Positions 43,399 through 52,492 of a stretch of DNA of 64,000 nucleotides are shown here, one piece after another; the stretch's first letter is position 1, and each line of letters opens with the position of its first letter. The notes under the pieces were generated by a model. The model was not told the DNA's origin, did no database searches, and was given only the letters and a program-made list of their open reading frames with translations. The DNA comes from Candidatus Eisenbacteria bacterium (GTDB lineage Bacteria > Desulfobacterota > Binatia > DP-6): NCBI GenBank assembly GCA_035577985.1, contig DATJZY010000147.1, positions 1 through 64,000 on the forward strand, read 5' to 3'. Made by a program: the position numbers and the translations under genes.

Positions 43399-44611
43399 CG
43401 CGCGTGATGACCTCCTGCGTCTGGTGCTGGCGGCCCTGCGTTTCCGCGACTACCGTCGCTTCTGGATCGGATCGTTCACCGCGAGCCTCGGGCTGTGGAT
43501 CCAGACGGTCGCGCTCGGCTGGCTCGTCTACGACCTCACGCACGCCGCCTCCTGGCTGGGGACGGTGAGCTTCTGCGGCAACCTGCCGACGCTGGTGCTC
43601 GGCCTCGTCGGCGGCGCCATCGCCGATCGGGCGAGCCGGCGCCTGCTCATGATGGGAAGCCTCGTGCTGATGGCGACGAGCGCCACGTTGCTCGCCCTCC
43701 TGACGATGCTCGGACACATCGCCGTCTGGCACGTGATCGCCATCGCCATGGTGTCGGGCACGGCCACCGCCCTGTACACGCCGGCCATGCATTCGATCGT
43801 GCCGAGCCTCGTCCCGGCGGAGCACCTCTTTCAGGCCATCTCGCTCAACTCCGTGCAGTTCAACCTCGCCCGCACGCTCGGCCCGGCGCTCGCGGGCGTG
43901 CTCGTCTCGCCGATCGGCCCGCAGGGCTGCTTCGCGCTCAACGCCGTCGGGTCGCTCTGGCTCGCCGTCGTGGTCGCGCGCCTGCGGCTCCCCCCGCACT
44001 CGGCCGACGCGCCGGCGCCGATCCTCCGCGCCCTCCGCGAGGGGCTCGGCTACGTGCGGCGCCATCCGGTGATCGGTCCTGCGATCTTCCTCGCAGCCGT
44101 GATGAGCCTCTTCGGCTTCCCGTACATCATCATGCTGCCGGCAGTCGCGTCGGGCACGCTCGGGCTCGCCGACGCCGCCGGCCTCGGCTACCTGATGGCG
44201 AGTGTCGGCGCAGGGGCCGTGGTGGGTGGGCTCACCATCTCGGCCGTCGGCAACCGCGAGCGCAGCGGGCGCATCACCGTCGTCGGCGCGGTGCTGTTCG
44301 GCATCGTGCTCTCGTGCTTCGCGATCGTGCGGACCCTGCGCACGACGATGGGGCTCCTCCTCCTGCTCGGCACCCTGCAGACGCTCTCGATCTCGTCGAT
44401 GATGACGACCATCCAGTCGGCGGTCCACGACGGGATGCGCGGGCGCGTCATGAGCATGATCACGGTGCTCTTCTTCGGCTTCTCGACCCTCGGCGGGCTG
44501 GTCGCGGGACTCGTCGGCGACCGCGTCGGCGTGCCGCTCGTGCTCGCGAGCGGCGGGGTCGTGACGGCCGCCGTCGCCCTGGTGCTCGCACGCTCGTCCG
44601 CCTTCGCATAG
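43385..44611 (+). CDS. major facilitator superfamily transporter, EntS-like
   Basis: A 408-residue membrane carrier with about 10-12 hydrophobic helices. It begins LAALRFRDYRRFWIGSFTASLGLWIQTVALGWLVYDLT and has the inter-helix GGAIADRASRRLLM motif A, typical of the DUF894/enterobactin-exporter-like MFS group. The cargo cannot be read. The start is uncertain: TTG 43385, which overlaps the protease gene by 14 bases, or GTG 43424, closer to the family N-terminus. Neither has a clear ribosome-binding site. The hydrolase gene follows after 9 bases. Confidence 0.85.
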   Translation: MTGADARDDLLRLVLAALRFRDYRRFWIGSFTASLGLWIQTVALGWLVYDLTHAASWLGTVSFCGNLPTLVLGLVGGAIADRASRRLLMMGSLVLMATSATLLALLTMLGHIAVWHVIAIAMVSGTATALYTPAMHSIVPSLVPAEHLFQAISLNSVQFNLARTLGPALAGVLVSPIGPQGCFALNAVGSLWLAVVVARLRLPPHSADAPAPILRALREGLGYVRRHPVIGPAIFLAAVMSLFGFPYIIMLPAVASGTLGLADAAGLGYLMASVGAGAVVGGLTISAVGNRERSGRITVVGAVLFGIVLSCFAIVRTLRTTMGLLLLLGTLQTLSISSMMTTIQSAVHDGMRGRVMSMITVLFFGFSTLGGLVAGLVGDRVGVPLVLASGGVVTAAVALVLARSSAFA

Positions 44612-44620
44612 GAGATCCAC

Positions 44621-46267
44621 ATGCGTGCTCTCGTCCTTTTGCTCCTCCTCACCCTCCCCGCCTTCGCGGCGCGCGATCCACGCGTGGCCTGCATGAAGGC
44701 CTCGGGCGCCGCCGCCACGCAGTGCCTCGCGTCGGCGGAGCACGAGAAGGAGATCGAAGAGACCCCGCACTCCGACGAGCCGGCGCCCATCGACGAGGCG
44801 GCGATCCGCAAGGCATGCGACGAGGAGACGAGCATCGCCCTCGGCTACCTCGGCGCCGACGACACCGTGCTGCGCCTGAGCGATGCGTGCAACGACTACG
44901 CGGCCGACGCCGTCGACCTGGTGAAGACCGAGCCCGAGCCCCCGCTCGGATCGTCGCAGGCGCGCTGCCGGGCCACGGTCGACGGCGTGCTCGACGTGTT
45001 CCGGATCAAGATCGTGAACCTCTTCGGAAAGACGTGCTACCTGCGCGAGGCGAAGGGCGGGAAGTGCCGCCACGCGGCGCGCGACCGGAAGGCGGCGGGC
45101 CTGCGCAAGAAGGCGACGGCGCGCATCGTGAAGGGGTGCGGCTCGGTGCTGGTGGCGATGCAGTACGGCTCCGCCGAGGACGTCGTCGATACGGCGTTCG
45201 ACCGCGCGCGCCACTTCGCGCAGTGGGGCTATCCGCCGAACGACCTCGGGCCATCCGCGGAGCCGGGGCCCTTCCCCGTCGGCACGCGCACGCTCGATCT
45301 CGTCGACGACTCGCGACCGGACGTGACGGGCACGGGGTCGCGCCCGGTCACCGTCGAGCTCTGGTATCCGTCGACGGCCGCGGCCGTGGCGGGAATGGAC
45401 CGCTACGTCGTGAACCTCTTCGGCGTCGACATCGCCCGCACGCCGACGTATCGCGACGTCGCGATCGCGCCCGGGCCGTTTCCGCTGGTCCTCTTCTCGC
45501 ACGGCAACGCCGGCATCCGCTTCCAGTCGATCTTCCTCGCGGCGCAGCTCGCGAGCCACGGCTACGTCGTTGCGAGCCCGGACCACCGCGGCAACACGTT
45601 CCTCGACATCGCCCTCGGCATCGTCGACCCGCTCGCGAGCTCGGCGATCAACCGGCCGCTCGACATGACCTTCCTCTTGAACGAGCTCACCATGATGAAC
45701 GCGACGTCGGGCGACGTCCTCGCCGGCGCCATCGACCTCGACAAGGTCGGCATGTCGGGCCACTCGTTCGGCGGCTACACGACGTTCGCGCTCGCCGGCG
45801 GCACGTTCGCCGGCCAGACCTTCACCGACGCGCGCATGAAGGCCTTCCTGCCGCTCGCTCCGGCCGCTTCGCTCTTCCCGGACGACTTCTTCGCGAGCAT
45901 CACGAAGCCGATCCTCGTGGTCGGCGGCACCCTCGACACGACGACGCCGTTCCCGACCGAGCAGCAGCATCCGTTCGACCTCCTGCCCGCGGGCGCGCCC
46001 ATCGTCGGCCTGGCGGAGATCACCGGGGCCGGCCACTTCACGTTCTCCGACGTGTGCGAGGTGCCGCGGAACCTGGTGGGCGCGATCGGCGGCTTCGACG
46101 AGGCGTGCACGCCGCGCCACCTGCCCTGGCGGAACGCCCACGACATCGTCAACTACCTGGCGGAGAACTTCTTCGATGCCACCCTGAAGGGCGATGCCGA
46201 GGCCCTGGCCCGGCTCGCGCCGTCGACCCTGGCGTCGATCGACGACCTGGACTACCAGAAGAAGTGA
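44621..46267 (+). CDS. secreted alpha/beta-hydrolase with cysteine-rich N-domain
   Basis: A 548-residue exported hydrolase. AGGAG precedes ATG 44621. After a signal peptide (MRALVLLLLLTLPAFA), residues 20-215 form a cysteine-rich helical region of unknown role. The C-terminal catalytic domain resembles platelet-activating-factor acetylhydrolase or chlorophyllase-like lipases: LFSHGNAG (oxyanion region), GMSGHSFGGYT with Ser382, GGTLDTTTP with Asp, and GAGHFTF with His. The triad is complete. It probably acts on esters at the envelope. It is the last gene of a plus-strand group with the MFS carrier. Confidence 0.8.
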   Translation: MRALVLLLLLTLPAFAARDPRVACMKASGAAATQCLASAEHEKEIEETPHSDEPAPIDEAAIRKACDEETSIALGYLGADDTVLRLSDACNDYAADAVDLVKTEPEPPLGSSQARCRATVDGVLDVFRIKIVNLFGKTCYLREAKGGKCRHAARDRKAAGLRKKATARIVKGCGSVLVAMQYGSAEDVVDTAFDRARHFAQWGYPPNDLGPSAEPGPFPVGTRTLDLVDDSRPDVTGTGSRPVTVELWYPSTAAAVAGMDRYVVNLFGVDIARTPTYRDVAIAPGPFPLVLFSHGNAGIRFQSIFLAAQLASHGYVVASPDHRGNTFLDIALGIVDPLASSAINRPLDMTFLLNELTMMNATSGDVLAGAIDLDKVGMSGHSFGGYTTFALAGGTFAGQTFTDARMKAFLPLAPAASLFPDDFFASITKPILVVGGTLDTTTPFPTEQQHPFDLLPAGAPIVGLAEITGAGHFTFSDVCEVPRNLVGAIGGFDEACTPRHLPWRNAHDIVNYLAENFFDATLKGDAEALARLAPSTLASIDDLDYQKK

Positions 46268-46350
46268 TGGAGACCACGGGACTTCGTCCGAGGATCGACG
46301 CCCATCGGAGCGGGGCCGCGCAGCGGCTCCGCGCACGGGGGCATTGAGGT

Positions 46351-47523
46351 ATGGACTTCTCCTACACGCCGGAAGAGGAACGCTTTCGCACCGAGCTGCG
46401 GACGTGGCTCGAGAAGAACCCGCCGGGGCCGGAGCCGGAAGAGGCCAAGGCGTGGGTCGCCTACGCCAAGGCGTGGCAGCGGCGGCTCGCCGAAGCGGGC
46501 TGGTGCGGCGTCGCGTGGCCGAAAGCGTACGGCGGGCGCGGCGCGACCCTCATCCAGCAGATCATCTTCCAGGAGGAGCTCGCGCGCGCGAAGGCGCCGC
46601 AGTTCATCGGGCTCGCGGGCCTCACGATGGGCGGTCCGGTGCTCATCGCACACGGCACCGAAGAGCAGAAGAAGCGCCACCTGCGGCCGATCCTCAGCGC
46701 CGACGAGATCTGGTGCCAGGGGTTCTCGGAGCCGAACGCCGGCTCGGACCTCGCCGCCCTCAAGACGAAGGCCGTCCTCGACGGCGACACGTTCGTCGTG
46801 ACCGGGCAGAAGGTGTGGACCAGCTGGGCGCGCTACGCCGACGTGTGCATGTGCCTCGTGCGCACCGACCCCGAGGCACCCAAGCACAAGGGGATCACGT
46901 TCCTGCTGGTCGACATGCACAGCCCCGGCGTGACCGTGCGGCCGCTCGTGCAGATCAACGGCGATCCCGATTTCAACGAGGTCTTCTTCGAGGACGTGCG
47001 GGTACCGCGCAGGAACGTCGTCGGCGAGCTGAATCGCGGCTGGGACATCGCCATCACGTGCCTCATGCACGAGCGCCAGACGCTCACCTTCAGCCGCCAG
47101 CTCCAGTCGAAGGTCGCACTCACGGAGATGCTCGAGACGGCGCGCCGGCACCAGCGTGGCGGTGTCCCGGCGACGCGCGACCCGGTCGTCCGCCAGGCGC
47201 TCACGCGCGCCTACATCGACGCCGAGACGATGCGCTTTCTCGCTTACCGCAACCTGACGAAGGTGCTGCGCGGCGGCGTCCCTGGACCGGAAGGGTCGAT
47301 CGAGAAGCTCTTCTGGAGCGAGATGTACCAGCGCCAGATCGACACGGCGTGCGAGCTGCTCGGGCCGCACAGCCAGCTCCTGCGCCGCTCCAAGCACGCC
47401 GTCGACGACGGCCGCTGGCCGCATCTCCTGCTCTACTCGATGGGCCGCACGATCGCCGCCGGCACGTCGGAGGTGCAGCGCAACATCATCGCCGAGCGCG
47501 TGCTCGGGCTGCCGCGGGCCTAG
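46351..47523 (+). CDS. acyl-CoA dehydrogenase
   Basis: A 390-residue FAD-dependent enzyme of the acyl-CoA dehydrogenase family. It has the GFSEPNAGSDLAALKTKA FAD-binding signature, TGQKVWTSWARYAD, FFEDVRVPRRN and the C-terminal AAGTSEVQRNIIAERVLGLPR. In many family members the catalytic base is the Glu of a YEGT element; here that position is alanine, so the base must be elsewhere or the enzyme may work with a partner, as in two-subunit FadE complexes. GAGGT precedes ATG 46351. The aminotransferase gene follows after 6 bases, so they are probably cotranscribed. Confidence 0.9.
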   Translation: MDFSYTPEEERFRTELRTWLEKNPPGPEPEEAKAWVAYAKAWQRRLAEAGWCGVAWPKAYGGRGATLIQQIIFQEELARAKAPQFIGLAGLTMGGPVLIAHGTEEQKKRHLRPILSADEIWCQGFSEPNAGSDLAALKTKAVLDGDTFVVTGQKVWTSWARYADVCMCLVRTDPEAPKHKGITFLLVDMHSPGVTVRPLVQINGDPDFNEVFFEDVRVPRRNVVGELNRGWDIAITCLMHERQTLTFSRQLQSKVALTEMLETARRHQRGGVPATRDPVVRQALTRAYIDAETMRFLAYRNLTKVLRGGVPGPEGSIEKLFWSEMYQRQIDTACELLGPHSQLLRRSKHAVDDGRWPHLLLYSMGRTIAAGTSEVQRNIIAERVLGLPRA

Positions 47524-47529
47524 CCGCCG

Positions 47530-48888
47530 ATGGCGCGCGACGCCCTCGGACGGCTCGACCGCGCGCACCTGGTCCACGGCTTCGGCTCGCCGGCCGTCGC
47601 CGAACGCGACGGCACGATCCGCATGGTGCGCGGGCGTGGCATCTACGTCTGGGATGCCGCCGGTCGACGCTACGTCGACGGGCTCTCCGGCCTCTGGAAC
47701 GTCGCCGTCGGCCACGGGCGCGCCGAGATCGCGCGCGCCGTGGCAAGGCAGGCGCGCCAGCTCGCCTACGCACCCACGCTGCTCGGTTTCGCGACCGAGC
47801 CGGCGATCCGTCTCGCCGCCCGCATCGCGAAGCTCCTGCCGAAGGAGCTGGGGCACGTCGTCTTCACGTCGGGCGGATCCGAGTCGAACGAGTCGGTCAT
47901 CCGCTACGTGCGCGCCTACGCCCGCCTGCGCGGCACGCCCGACAAGATCCGCATCGTCGCGCTGACGAGCGCCTACCACGGCTCGTCGACGGGCGCGGCG
48001 AGCCTCACCGGCCTGTCGACGTTCCACCGGTACTACGAGCCGATGATGGCGGAGGTCGACCGGATCGCGCGGCCGTACTGCTATCGCTGCGAGCTCGGCA
48101 AGACGTATCCCGCCTGCGGCCTCGCCTGCGCCGACGAGCTCGAGCGCGTCGTCGCGCGCGAGGGCGCGGCGCGGATCGGGGCCGTCATCGTCGAGCCCGT
48201 CCAGGGCGTGGGTGGCGTGATCGTGCCGCCGGTCGGGTGGCTCGAGCGCCTGCGTGCGATCTGCGACCGGCACGACATCCTGCTCGTCGTCGACGAGGTG
48301 ATCACCGGCTTCGGCCGCACGGGGAAGTGGTTCGGCTTCCAGCACGCGGCCGTGGTGCCGGACATGCTCGTCTTCGCCAAGGGCGTGACCAGCGGCTACC
48401 AGCCGCTCGGGGGCGTCGTGCTGCACGACCGCGTCTGGCGGGAGTTCGTCGGCGCCGGCCCCGACTTCGCGCTCCACCACGGCTTCACGTACTCCGGCCA
48501 CCCGGTCGCGTGCGCAGCCGGCCTCGCGAATCTCGACATCATCGAGCGCGAGAAGCTCGTCGCCGCGGTGCGCGCGAAGGCGCCCTACTTCCGCATGAGG
48601 CTCGACGCGCTCGCCGCCTCGCCCGTCGTCGGTGAGATCCGCTCGATCGGCCTCATGGCGGCGGTCGAGATCGTCGCCGACAAGCCGACACGCCGTCCGT
48701 TCGCCGCGGACCTGCGCGTGCCGTGGAAGATCCGCGAGGCGGCGATCCGTCGCGGCCTGCTCTGCCGCGCGGGCGCCGAGGGCGTGATGCTCTGCCCCCC
48801 GCTCCCGACGACGCGGGCGGAGATCGATACTCTCGTCGGCGTCCTCGGCGAGGCCATCGCCGAGGTCGCGGCCGGCGAGAATCCGTAG
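47530..48888 (+). CDS. class III (omega-type) aminotransferase with Cys4 cluster
   Basis: A 452-residue PLP-dependent aminotransferase. The residues are FTSGGSESNE (phosphate loop), AYHGSST, VVDEVITGFGRTG with Asp255, and FAKGVTSGY with Schiff-base Lys284. Substrates in this class are often beta-alanine, GABA, pyruvate or polyamine-like amines. A CxxC-x8-CxxxC cluster at Cys184, 187, 196 and 200 (CYRC..CGLAC) occurs in one subgroup of this family and may bind a metal or structural cofactor. The acyl-CoA dehydrogenase gene immediately precedes it, suggesting breakdown of an amino-acyl compound. Confidence 0.87.
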   Translation: MARDALGRLDRAHLVHGFGSPAVAERDGTIRMVRGRGIYVWDAAGRRYVDGLSGLWNVAVGHGRAEIARAVARQARQLAYAPTLLGFATEPAIRLAARIAKLLPKELGHVVFTSGGSESNESVIRYVRAYARLRGTPDKIRIVALTSAYHGSSTGAASLTGLSTFHRYYEPMMAEVDRIARPYCYRCELGKTYPACGLACADELERVVAREGAARIGAVIVEPVQGVGGVIVPPVGWLERLRAICDRHDILLVVDEVITGFGRTGKWFGFQHAAVVPDMLVFAKGVTSGYQPLGGVVLHDRVWREFVGAGPDFALHHGFTYSGHPVACAAGLANLDIIEREKLVAAVRAKAPYFRMRLDALAASPVVGEIRSIGLMAAVEIVADKPTRRPFAADLRVPWKIREAAIRRGLLCRAGAEGVMLCPPLPTTRAEIDTLVGVLGEAIAEVAAGENP

Positions 48889-48921
48889 AGTCGCGCCGAC
48901 GTACGTTCTCGTCGCCGGCAG

Positions 48922-49590
48922 CTACCTCGGGTTCCCGTACAGTCGTGCGAGGAGGCGCGGGGGCACGCCGAGGCGGTGCAGCGTCGGGAACGTCCACATC
49001 GCGAGCGTCCCCGCGATGGGGTGCTGGAGAAAGCGGCGGCCCGAGACGCGGACGTAGGCCGGCACCACGACGAGGCGTCCGACGCCGCGCAGGCGCTGCG
49101 CCAGCTCGATGTCCTCCATCAGGGGCACATCCGGGAAGCCGCCCACGGCCTCGAACGCCGCACGGCGGACGAAGAGCGCCTGGTCGCCGTACGGCACGCG
49201 CGTCACGTGCGAGCGGATGTCGGCGATGCGCAGGAACGGGCCGAGCCAGTTGCGGCCGACGTCGGCCACGGTGTGGAGCCGGAAGGCGCCCGCCACGACG
49301 TCGGGGACCGCGAGCGTGCGCTCGATCCACGCGCCGGCGTCGGCGGGGAGCTGCGCGTCGGCGTGGACGAACAGCAGCACCTCGCCCGTCGCCTCGCGCG
49401 CGCCGGCGTTCATCTGCTGGCCACGACCGCGCGCGGTCACGAGGACGCGCACGCCGGCATGCGCGCGTGCGAGCTCGACCGTCCGGTCGCGGCTGCCGCC
49501 GTCGACGACGATCAGCTCGTGGAAGCGCGACGCGACGAGCTCCGCGAGGCGCGCGGCGATCCGCGCCTCCTCGTCGAGCACCGGCATCAC
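48922..49590 (-). CDS. family 2 glycosyltransferase, TIGR04283-like
   Basis: A 222-residue GT2 enzyme. It shows VVDGGSRDRTVELA, VTARGRGQQMNAGAREATGEVLLFVHADAQLP (Asp-x-Asp-like HADA region), PYGDQALFVRRAAFEAVGGFPDVPLMEDIELAQRL, consistent with TIGR04283, whose members appear in arsenosugar or other small-glycan pathways. The first beta-strand VSVVMPVLDEE begins upstream of GTG 49590, and a CTG at 49605 could be the true start. No other glycan genes adjoin. It is convergent with the aminotransferase gene. Confidence 0.8.
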   Translation of the reverse strand: MMPVLDEEARIAARLAELVASRFHELIVVDGGSRDRTVELARAHAGVRVLVTARGRGQQMNAGAREATGEVLLFVHADAQLPADAGAWIERTLAVPDVVAGAFRLHTVADVGRNWLGPFLRIADIRSHVTRVPYGDQALFVRRAAFEAVGGFPDVPLMEDIELAQRLRGVGRLVVVPAYVRVSGRRFLQHPIAGTLAMWTFPTLHRLGVPPRLLARLYGNPR

Positions 49591-49620
49591 GACCGAGACG
49601 TTCAGTCGAGCAACCGGGGC

Positions 49621-49791
49621 TCAGGCGGACTCTTGGTCGTCGAAGACCCGGATCTCGAGGATCTGCCGGCAGCGGTCGCACGGCACGTCCTTGATCACCG
49701 GGAACGAGCTGTAGTGCATGCGGATCCGCTTCTCCCAGCGCGCGCGCGTACGCGCGCAGCACTCCTTCTCGACCTGAGCCGGCTTCGGCAT
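49621..49791 (-). CDS. small CxxC protein, 56 aa
   Basis: From ATG 49791, after GAGGGA at a short distance. It has ECC in the N-terminal part and PCDRCRQILEI further on, so CC and CxxC could together bind one zinc ion, as in small zinc ribbons. I do not recognise a family. It lies 30 bases upstream of the GT2 start and 8 bases downstream of the 199-residue gene, so is probably in one minus-strand transcript with both. Confidence 0.5.
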   Translation of the reverse strand: MPKPAQVEKECCARTRARWEKRIRMHYSSFPVIKDVPCDRCRQILEIRVFDDQESA

Positions 49792-49799
49792 CGCGTCCC

Positions 49800-50399
49800 T
49801 CAGGACTCCCGGCAGAGCAGGAAGTAGTTCGGCAGCTCCTTGCCGCCCCGGTGCGCGCGACCGATCAGCACATGCGTCGACACGCGACGCAGGTAGTCGA
49901 CCATGCCGCCGTAGACGAAGCGCGACATGCCCTGATCGTTGCGCTTCACGGCGGGCCAGCCGGGCGGCGCCTCGGGCGGCACGACGCGATAGTCGATCGC
50001 CGCCGGCACGGGACCATCCTGGTGGCAGACGAAGTAGCCGGGGCCGGTGACCCACGCGAGCGCCTGGTGGTTGTAGCCCCACAGCTCCCCCTGCCCCCCC
50101 GCACCGGAGGGCCGGCAGAAGCGCTTCTGGAACAGCGTGAACATTGGCAGCGAGTTCTTGCCGTGCCAGATGACCTCGCGCAGCGGCGGCAGGCTCGGCG
50201 GCACGAGGTCGTCGAGCGACACGGCCGGCGCACCCTTGGCCATGTCGTAGAGCTTCGCTTGCCACGTCGTGCCCTGGAGCGAGGTCAACGCCCCCATCCG
50301 GTTCTGATGATCGAGGCCGTCGAGGAACGATCGCACCGCCGCTGCATCCGGGCGATCGGACGCGAGCAGCTCCTTCAGCGTCGCCTCGGGGGTCGCCAT
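49800..50399 (-). CDS. conserved hypothetical protein, 199 aa
   Basis: Not recognised. It has a helical first 50 residues (LKELLASDRPDAAAVRSFLDGLDHQNRMGAL) and a compact beta-rich body with VIWHGKNSLPMFTLFQKRFCR, GELWGYNHQALAWVTGPGYFVCHQ, and a C-terminal FVYGGMVDYLRRVSTHVLIGRAHR. A signal peptide is absent. The presence of HGKNSLP and many aromatic residues suggests a lipid- or flavin-linked fold but this is speculative. It is divergent from the GMC oxidoreductase group with 105 bases between starts. Confidence 0.55.
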   Translation of the reverse strand: MATPEATLKELLASDRPDAAAVRSFLDGLDHQNRMGALTSLQGTTWQAKLYDMAKGAPAVSLDDLVPPSLPPLREVIWHGKNSLPMFTLFQKRFCRPSGAGGQGELWGYNHQALAWVTGPGYFVCHQDGPVPAAIDYRVVPPEAPPGWPAVKRNDQGMSRFVYGGMVDYLRRVSTHVLIGRAHRGGKELPNYFLLCRES

Positions 50400-50504
50400 C
50401 GAGGAGGTTTTTGGCAAGCGTCGCGCCGTCGTGCAACCATGTCCCGCGGCCCACGGAGGCGGCCCGGCGTTGCATCCCACCCGGTGCTTCCCTACACCGG
50501 ATCG

Positions 50505-50957
50505 ATGCCAGGCGACGCAGCACGCCCGCTCTCGGCGGGCACGGTGCGGATCCTCCGCGCCGCCGTCGCCGCCATCCGGCCGCGCGGGCACGGCTTCGAC
50601 CAGCCGATCGACGACGACGTGCTGCGCGCGATCGTGACCTTCTTCCCGTTCCTGCCGGCGCCGATGCGATTCGCATTCCCGGTGGGTCTGCGCCTACTCG
50701 AGCTGGGCCCGCCCGTCGTAATGCGTCGCTTCGCCCGCTTCACGCGCCTGTCCGCCGACGACGGGCGCGCGTACCTCGAGCGCCTGCAGGCGATGGGTGG
50801 CCCATTCGCGGCCCTCGTGCTCGGCCTCCGCACGCTCGTTCTCCTGAACTTCTACCAGCACCCGCAGGTCCTCGGCGCGCTCGAGGTCGACTGGGGCGGT
50901 CGCGCCGCGACCCTCACGCGACGTCGCGCGGCGCTCCTCGAGGGCAGCGGGCGGTGA
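50505..50957 (+). CDS. small helical partner of the GMC oxidoreductase
   Basis: A 150-residue protein of helices, LSAGTVRILRAAVAAIRP..., VTFFPFLPAPMRFAFPVGLRLLELGPPVVM and LERLQAMGGPFAALVLGLRTLVLLNFYQHPQVLGALEVDW. This resembles the N-terminal helical extension that long-chain alcohol oxidases carry ahead of their GMC domain; here it is a separate gene. Its stop overlaps the GTG of the GMC gene (GTGA), so the two proteins are made together and likely form a complex. Pairing is inferred. Confidence 0.6.
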   Translation: MPGDAARPLSAGTVRILRAAVAAIRPRGHGFDQPIDDDVLRAIVTFFPFLPAPMRFAFPVGLRLLELGPPVVMRRFARFTRLSADDGRAYLERLQAMGGPFAALVLGLRTLVLLNFYQHPQVLGALEVDWGGRAATLTRRRAALLEGSGR

Positions 50958-52492
50958 CGCGCCTGCCGCCCGAATACGCGATCACCTACCCGAACGTCAC
51001 CGACGGCTCGTCTCTGGACGGCGATCGAACCTTCGACGCCGACGCGGTCGTCGTCGGCACGGGCGCAGGAGGCGCCACCGCGGCGGCGCGGCTGCGCGCC
51101 GCCGGTCGCGACGTGCTGATGCTCGAGGAAGGCGGCCTCCATCGCGTCGATTCGTTCGAAACCGATCCCTCGACGATGATCCGCCGCCTGTACCGCGATG
51201 CCGGTACGGCCATGATCCTCGGCCGCCCGCCCATCATCTTCGCCGAAGGGCGCTGCGTCGGCGGATCGACGGTGATCAACGGCGGCATGTCGTGGCGCAC
51301 GCCGGAGCGCGTGCTCACCCACTGGGAGGCGGACCTCGGCCTCGACGCGACGGGGCCGCGCGAGATGGAGCGCTTCTTCGACGAGGCGGAGCGCATCCTC
51401 CACGTCGAGTCGAACCACGAGGACACCTACGGCAAGAACACGCACCTCTTCCTGCGCGGCGCCGCGGCGCTCGGCTGGCCCGTGGCGCGCGCGCCGCGCA
51501 ACATGCGTCGCTGCGTCGGGCTCAACAACTGCGCGCTCGGCTGCCCGACCGGCGCCAAGCAAGGCATGCACGTGACCGAGGTGCCGCGCGCGCTGCACGC
51601 GGGCGCAGCGCTGCTGACGCACGCGCGCGTCATGAAGGTTCTCTGGAAGGGCTCGCGTGCGGCCGGCGTCACCGGCCGGCTCGTCGACGACGCGGGCCGG
51701 CGGCGCGGGCGCTTCACCGTGCGCGCGAAGCTGGTCGTGCTCGCAGCGGGGGCGCGTCACACGCCCGGCATCCTGCGGCGCAGCCGCGTGCGCGCCCGTC
51801 CGGTCGGTCGCGGGCTCCACACCCATCCGAACGCGAAGTGCGTCGGCGTCTTCGCCGAGCGCATCGACCCGTGGATCGGGGCGCACCAGGCGTTCCACAT
51901 CCACCACTTCCTCGACGAGGGCATCCTCATCGGCTACGCGGCGATTCCACCCGGCCTCCTCGCCGCCGCGATGCCGGGACTCGGCCCGGAGAACGCGGAG
52001 AGGATGGCGCTCTACAATCACATGCTGACGGCCGCGACGCTGGTCGAGGACGAGACCGAAGGCCGCATCGTCATGGGCCCGGACCGCGAGCCGTACATGG
52101 TGCAGACGCTCGGCGACGCCGACATCGAGCGCCTGCACCGCGGGGTCATGCTGACCGCCCAGCTGCTCTTCGCCGCCGGCGCGCGGCAGGTCTTCACACC
52201 CTTCGCGGACCTGCCGACCTTGGACGGGCCCGGCGACCTCGCACGGATCGCGGCCCGGCCACGCACCCGCGACACCATCGAGCTCATGACCGTGCACATC
52301 ATGGGCACGGCGCGTATGGCGAAGGATTCCTCGCGCGGCGCGACCGATGCCACGGGCGCCGTCTTCGACGCGAAGGGCCTCGTGGTCGCCGACGCGAGCG
52401 TGCTGCCCTCTTCCATCGGCGTGAATCCCCAGGAGACCATCATCGCGATGACACTGCGCAACTGCGAACGCTGGATCGAGGCTTCCCACTGA
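50954..52492 (+). CDS. GMC-family FAD-dependent oxidoreductase
   Basis: A 512-residue flavoenzyme of the glucose-methanol-choline family. Seen are VVVGTGAGGATAAARL (FAD motif), GRCVGGSTVINGGMSW, the Cys-rich CVGLNNCALGCPTGAKQGM typical of long-chain alcohol oxidase-like members, and the C-terminal HIMGTARMAKD and VVADASVLPSSIGVNPQETI. It probably oxidises a hydrophobic alcohol, such as a fatty alcohol or sterol. GTG 50954 overlaps the small helical gene and the next gene overlaps its stop by one base (TGATG), giving a three-gene unit. Confidence 0.9.
   Translation: MTRLPPEYAITYPNVTDGSSLDGDRTFDADAVVVGTGAGGATAAARLRAAGRDVLMLEEGGLHRVDSFETDPSTMIRRLYRDAGTAMILGRPPIIFAEGRCVGGSTVINGGMSWRTPERVLTHWEADLGLDATGPREMERFFDEAERILHVESNHEDTYGKNTHLFLRGAAALGWPVARAPRNMRRCVGLNNCALGCPTGAKQGMHVTEVPRALHAGAALLTHARVMKVLWKGSRAAGVTGRLVDDAGRRRGRFTVRAKLVVLAAGARHTPGILRRSRVRARPVGRGLHTHPNAKCVGVFAERIDPWIGAHQAFHIHHFLDEGILIGYAAIPPGLLAAAMPGLGPENAERMALYNHMLTAATLVEDETEGRIVMGPDREPYMVQTLGDADIERLHRGVMLTAQLLFAAGARQVFTPFADLPTLDGPGDLARIAARPRTRDTIELMTVHIMGTARMAKDSSRGATDATGAVFDAKGLVVADASVLPSSIGVNPQETIIAMTLRNCERWIEASH

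Noticed and set aside
43004..46336. Minus-strand open frame of about 1,110 codons antisense to the protease, MFS and hydrolase genes
   Set aside because: Low-complexity, full of R/H/E/D, no motif, and antisense to three genes with clear catalytic or transport motifs.
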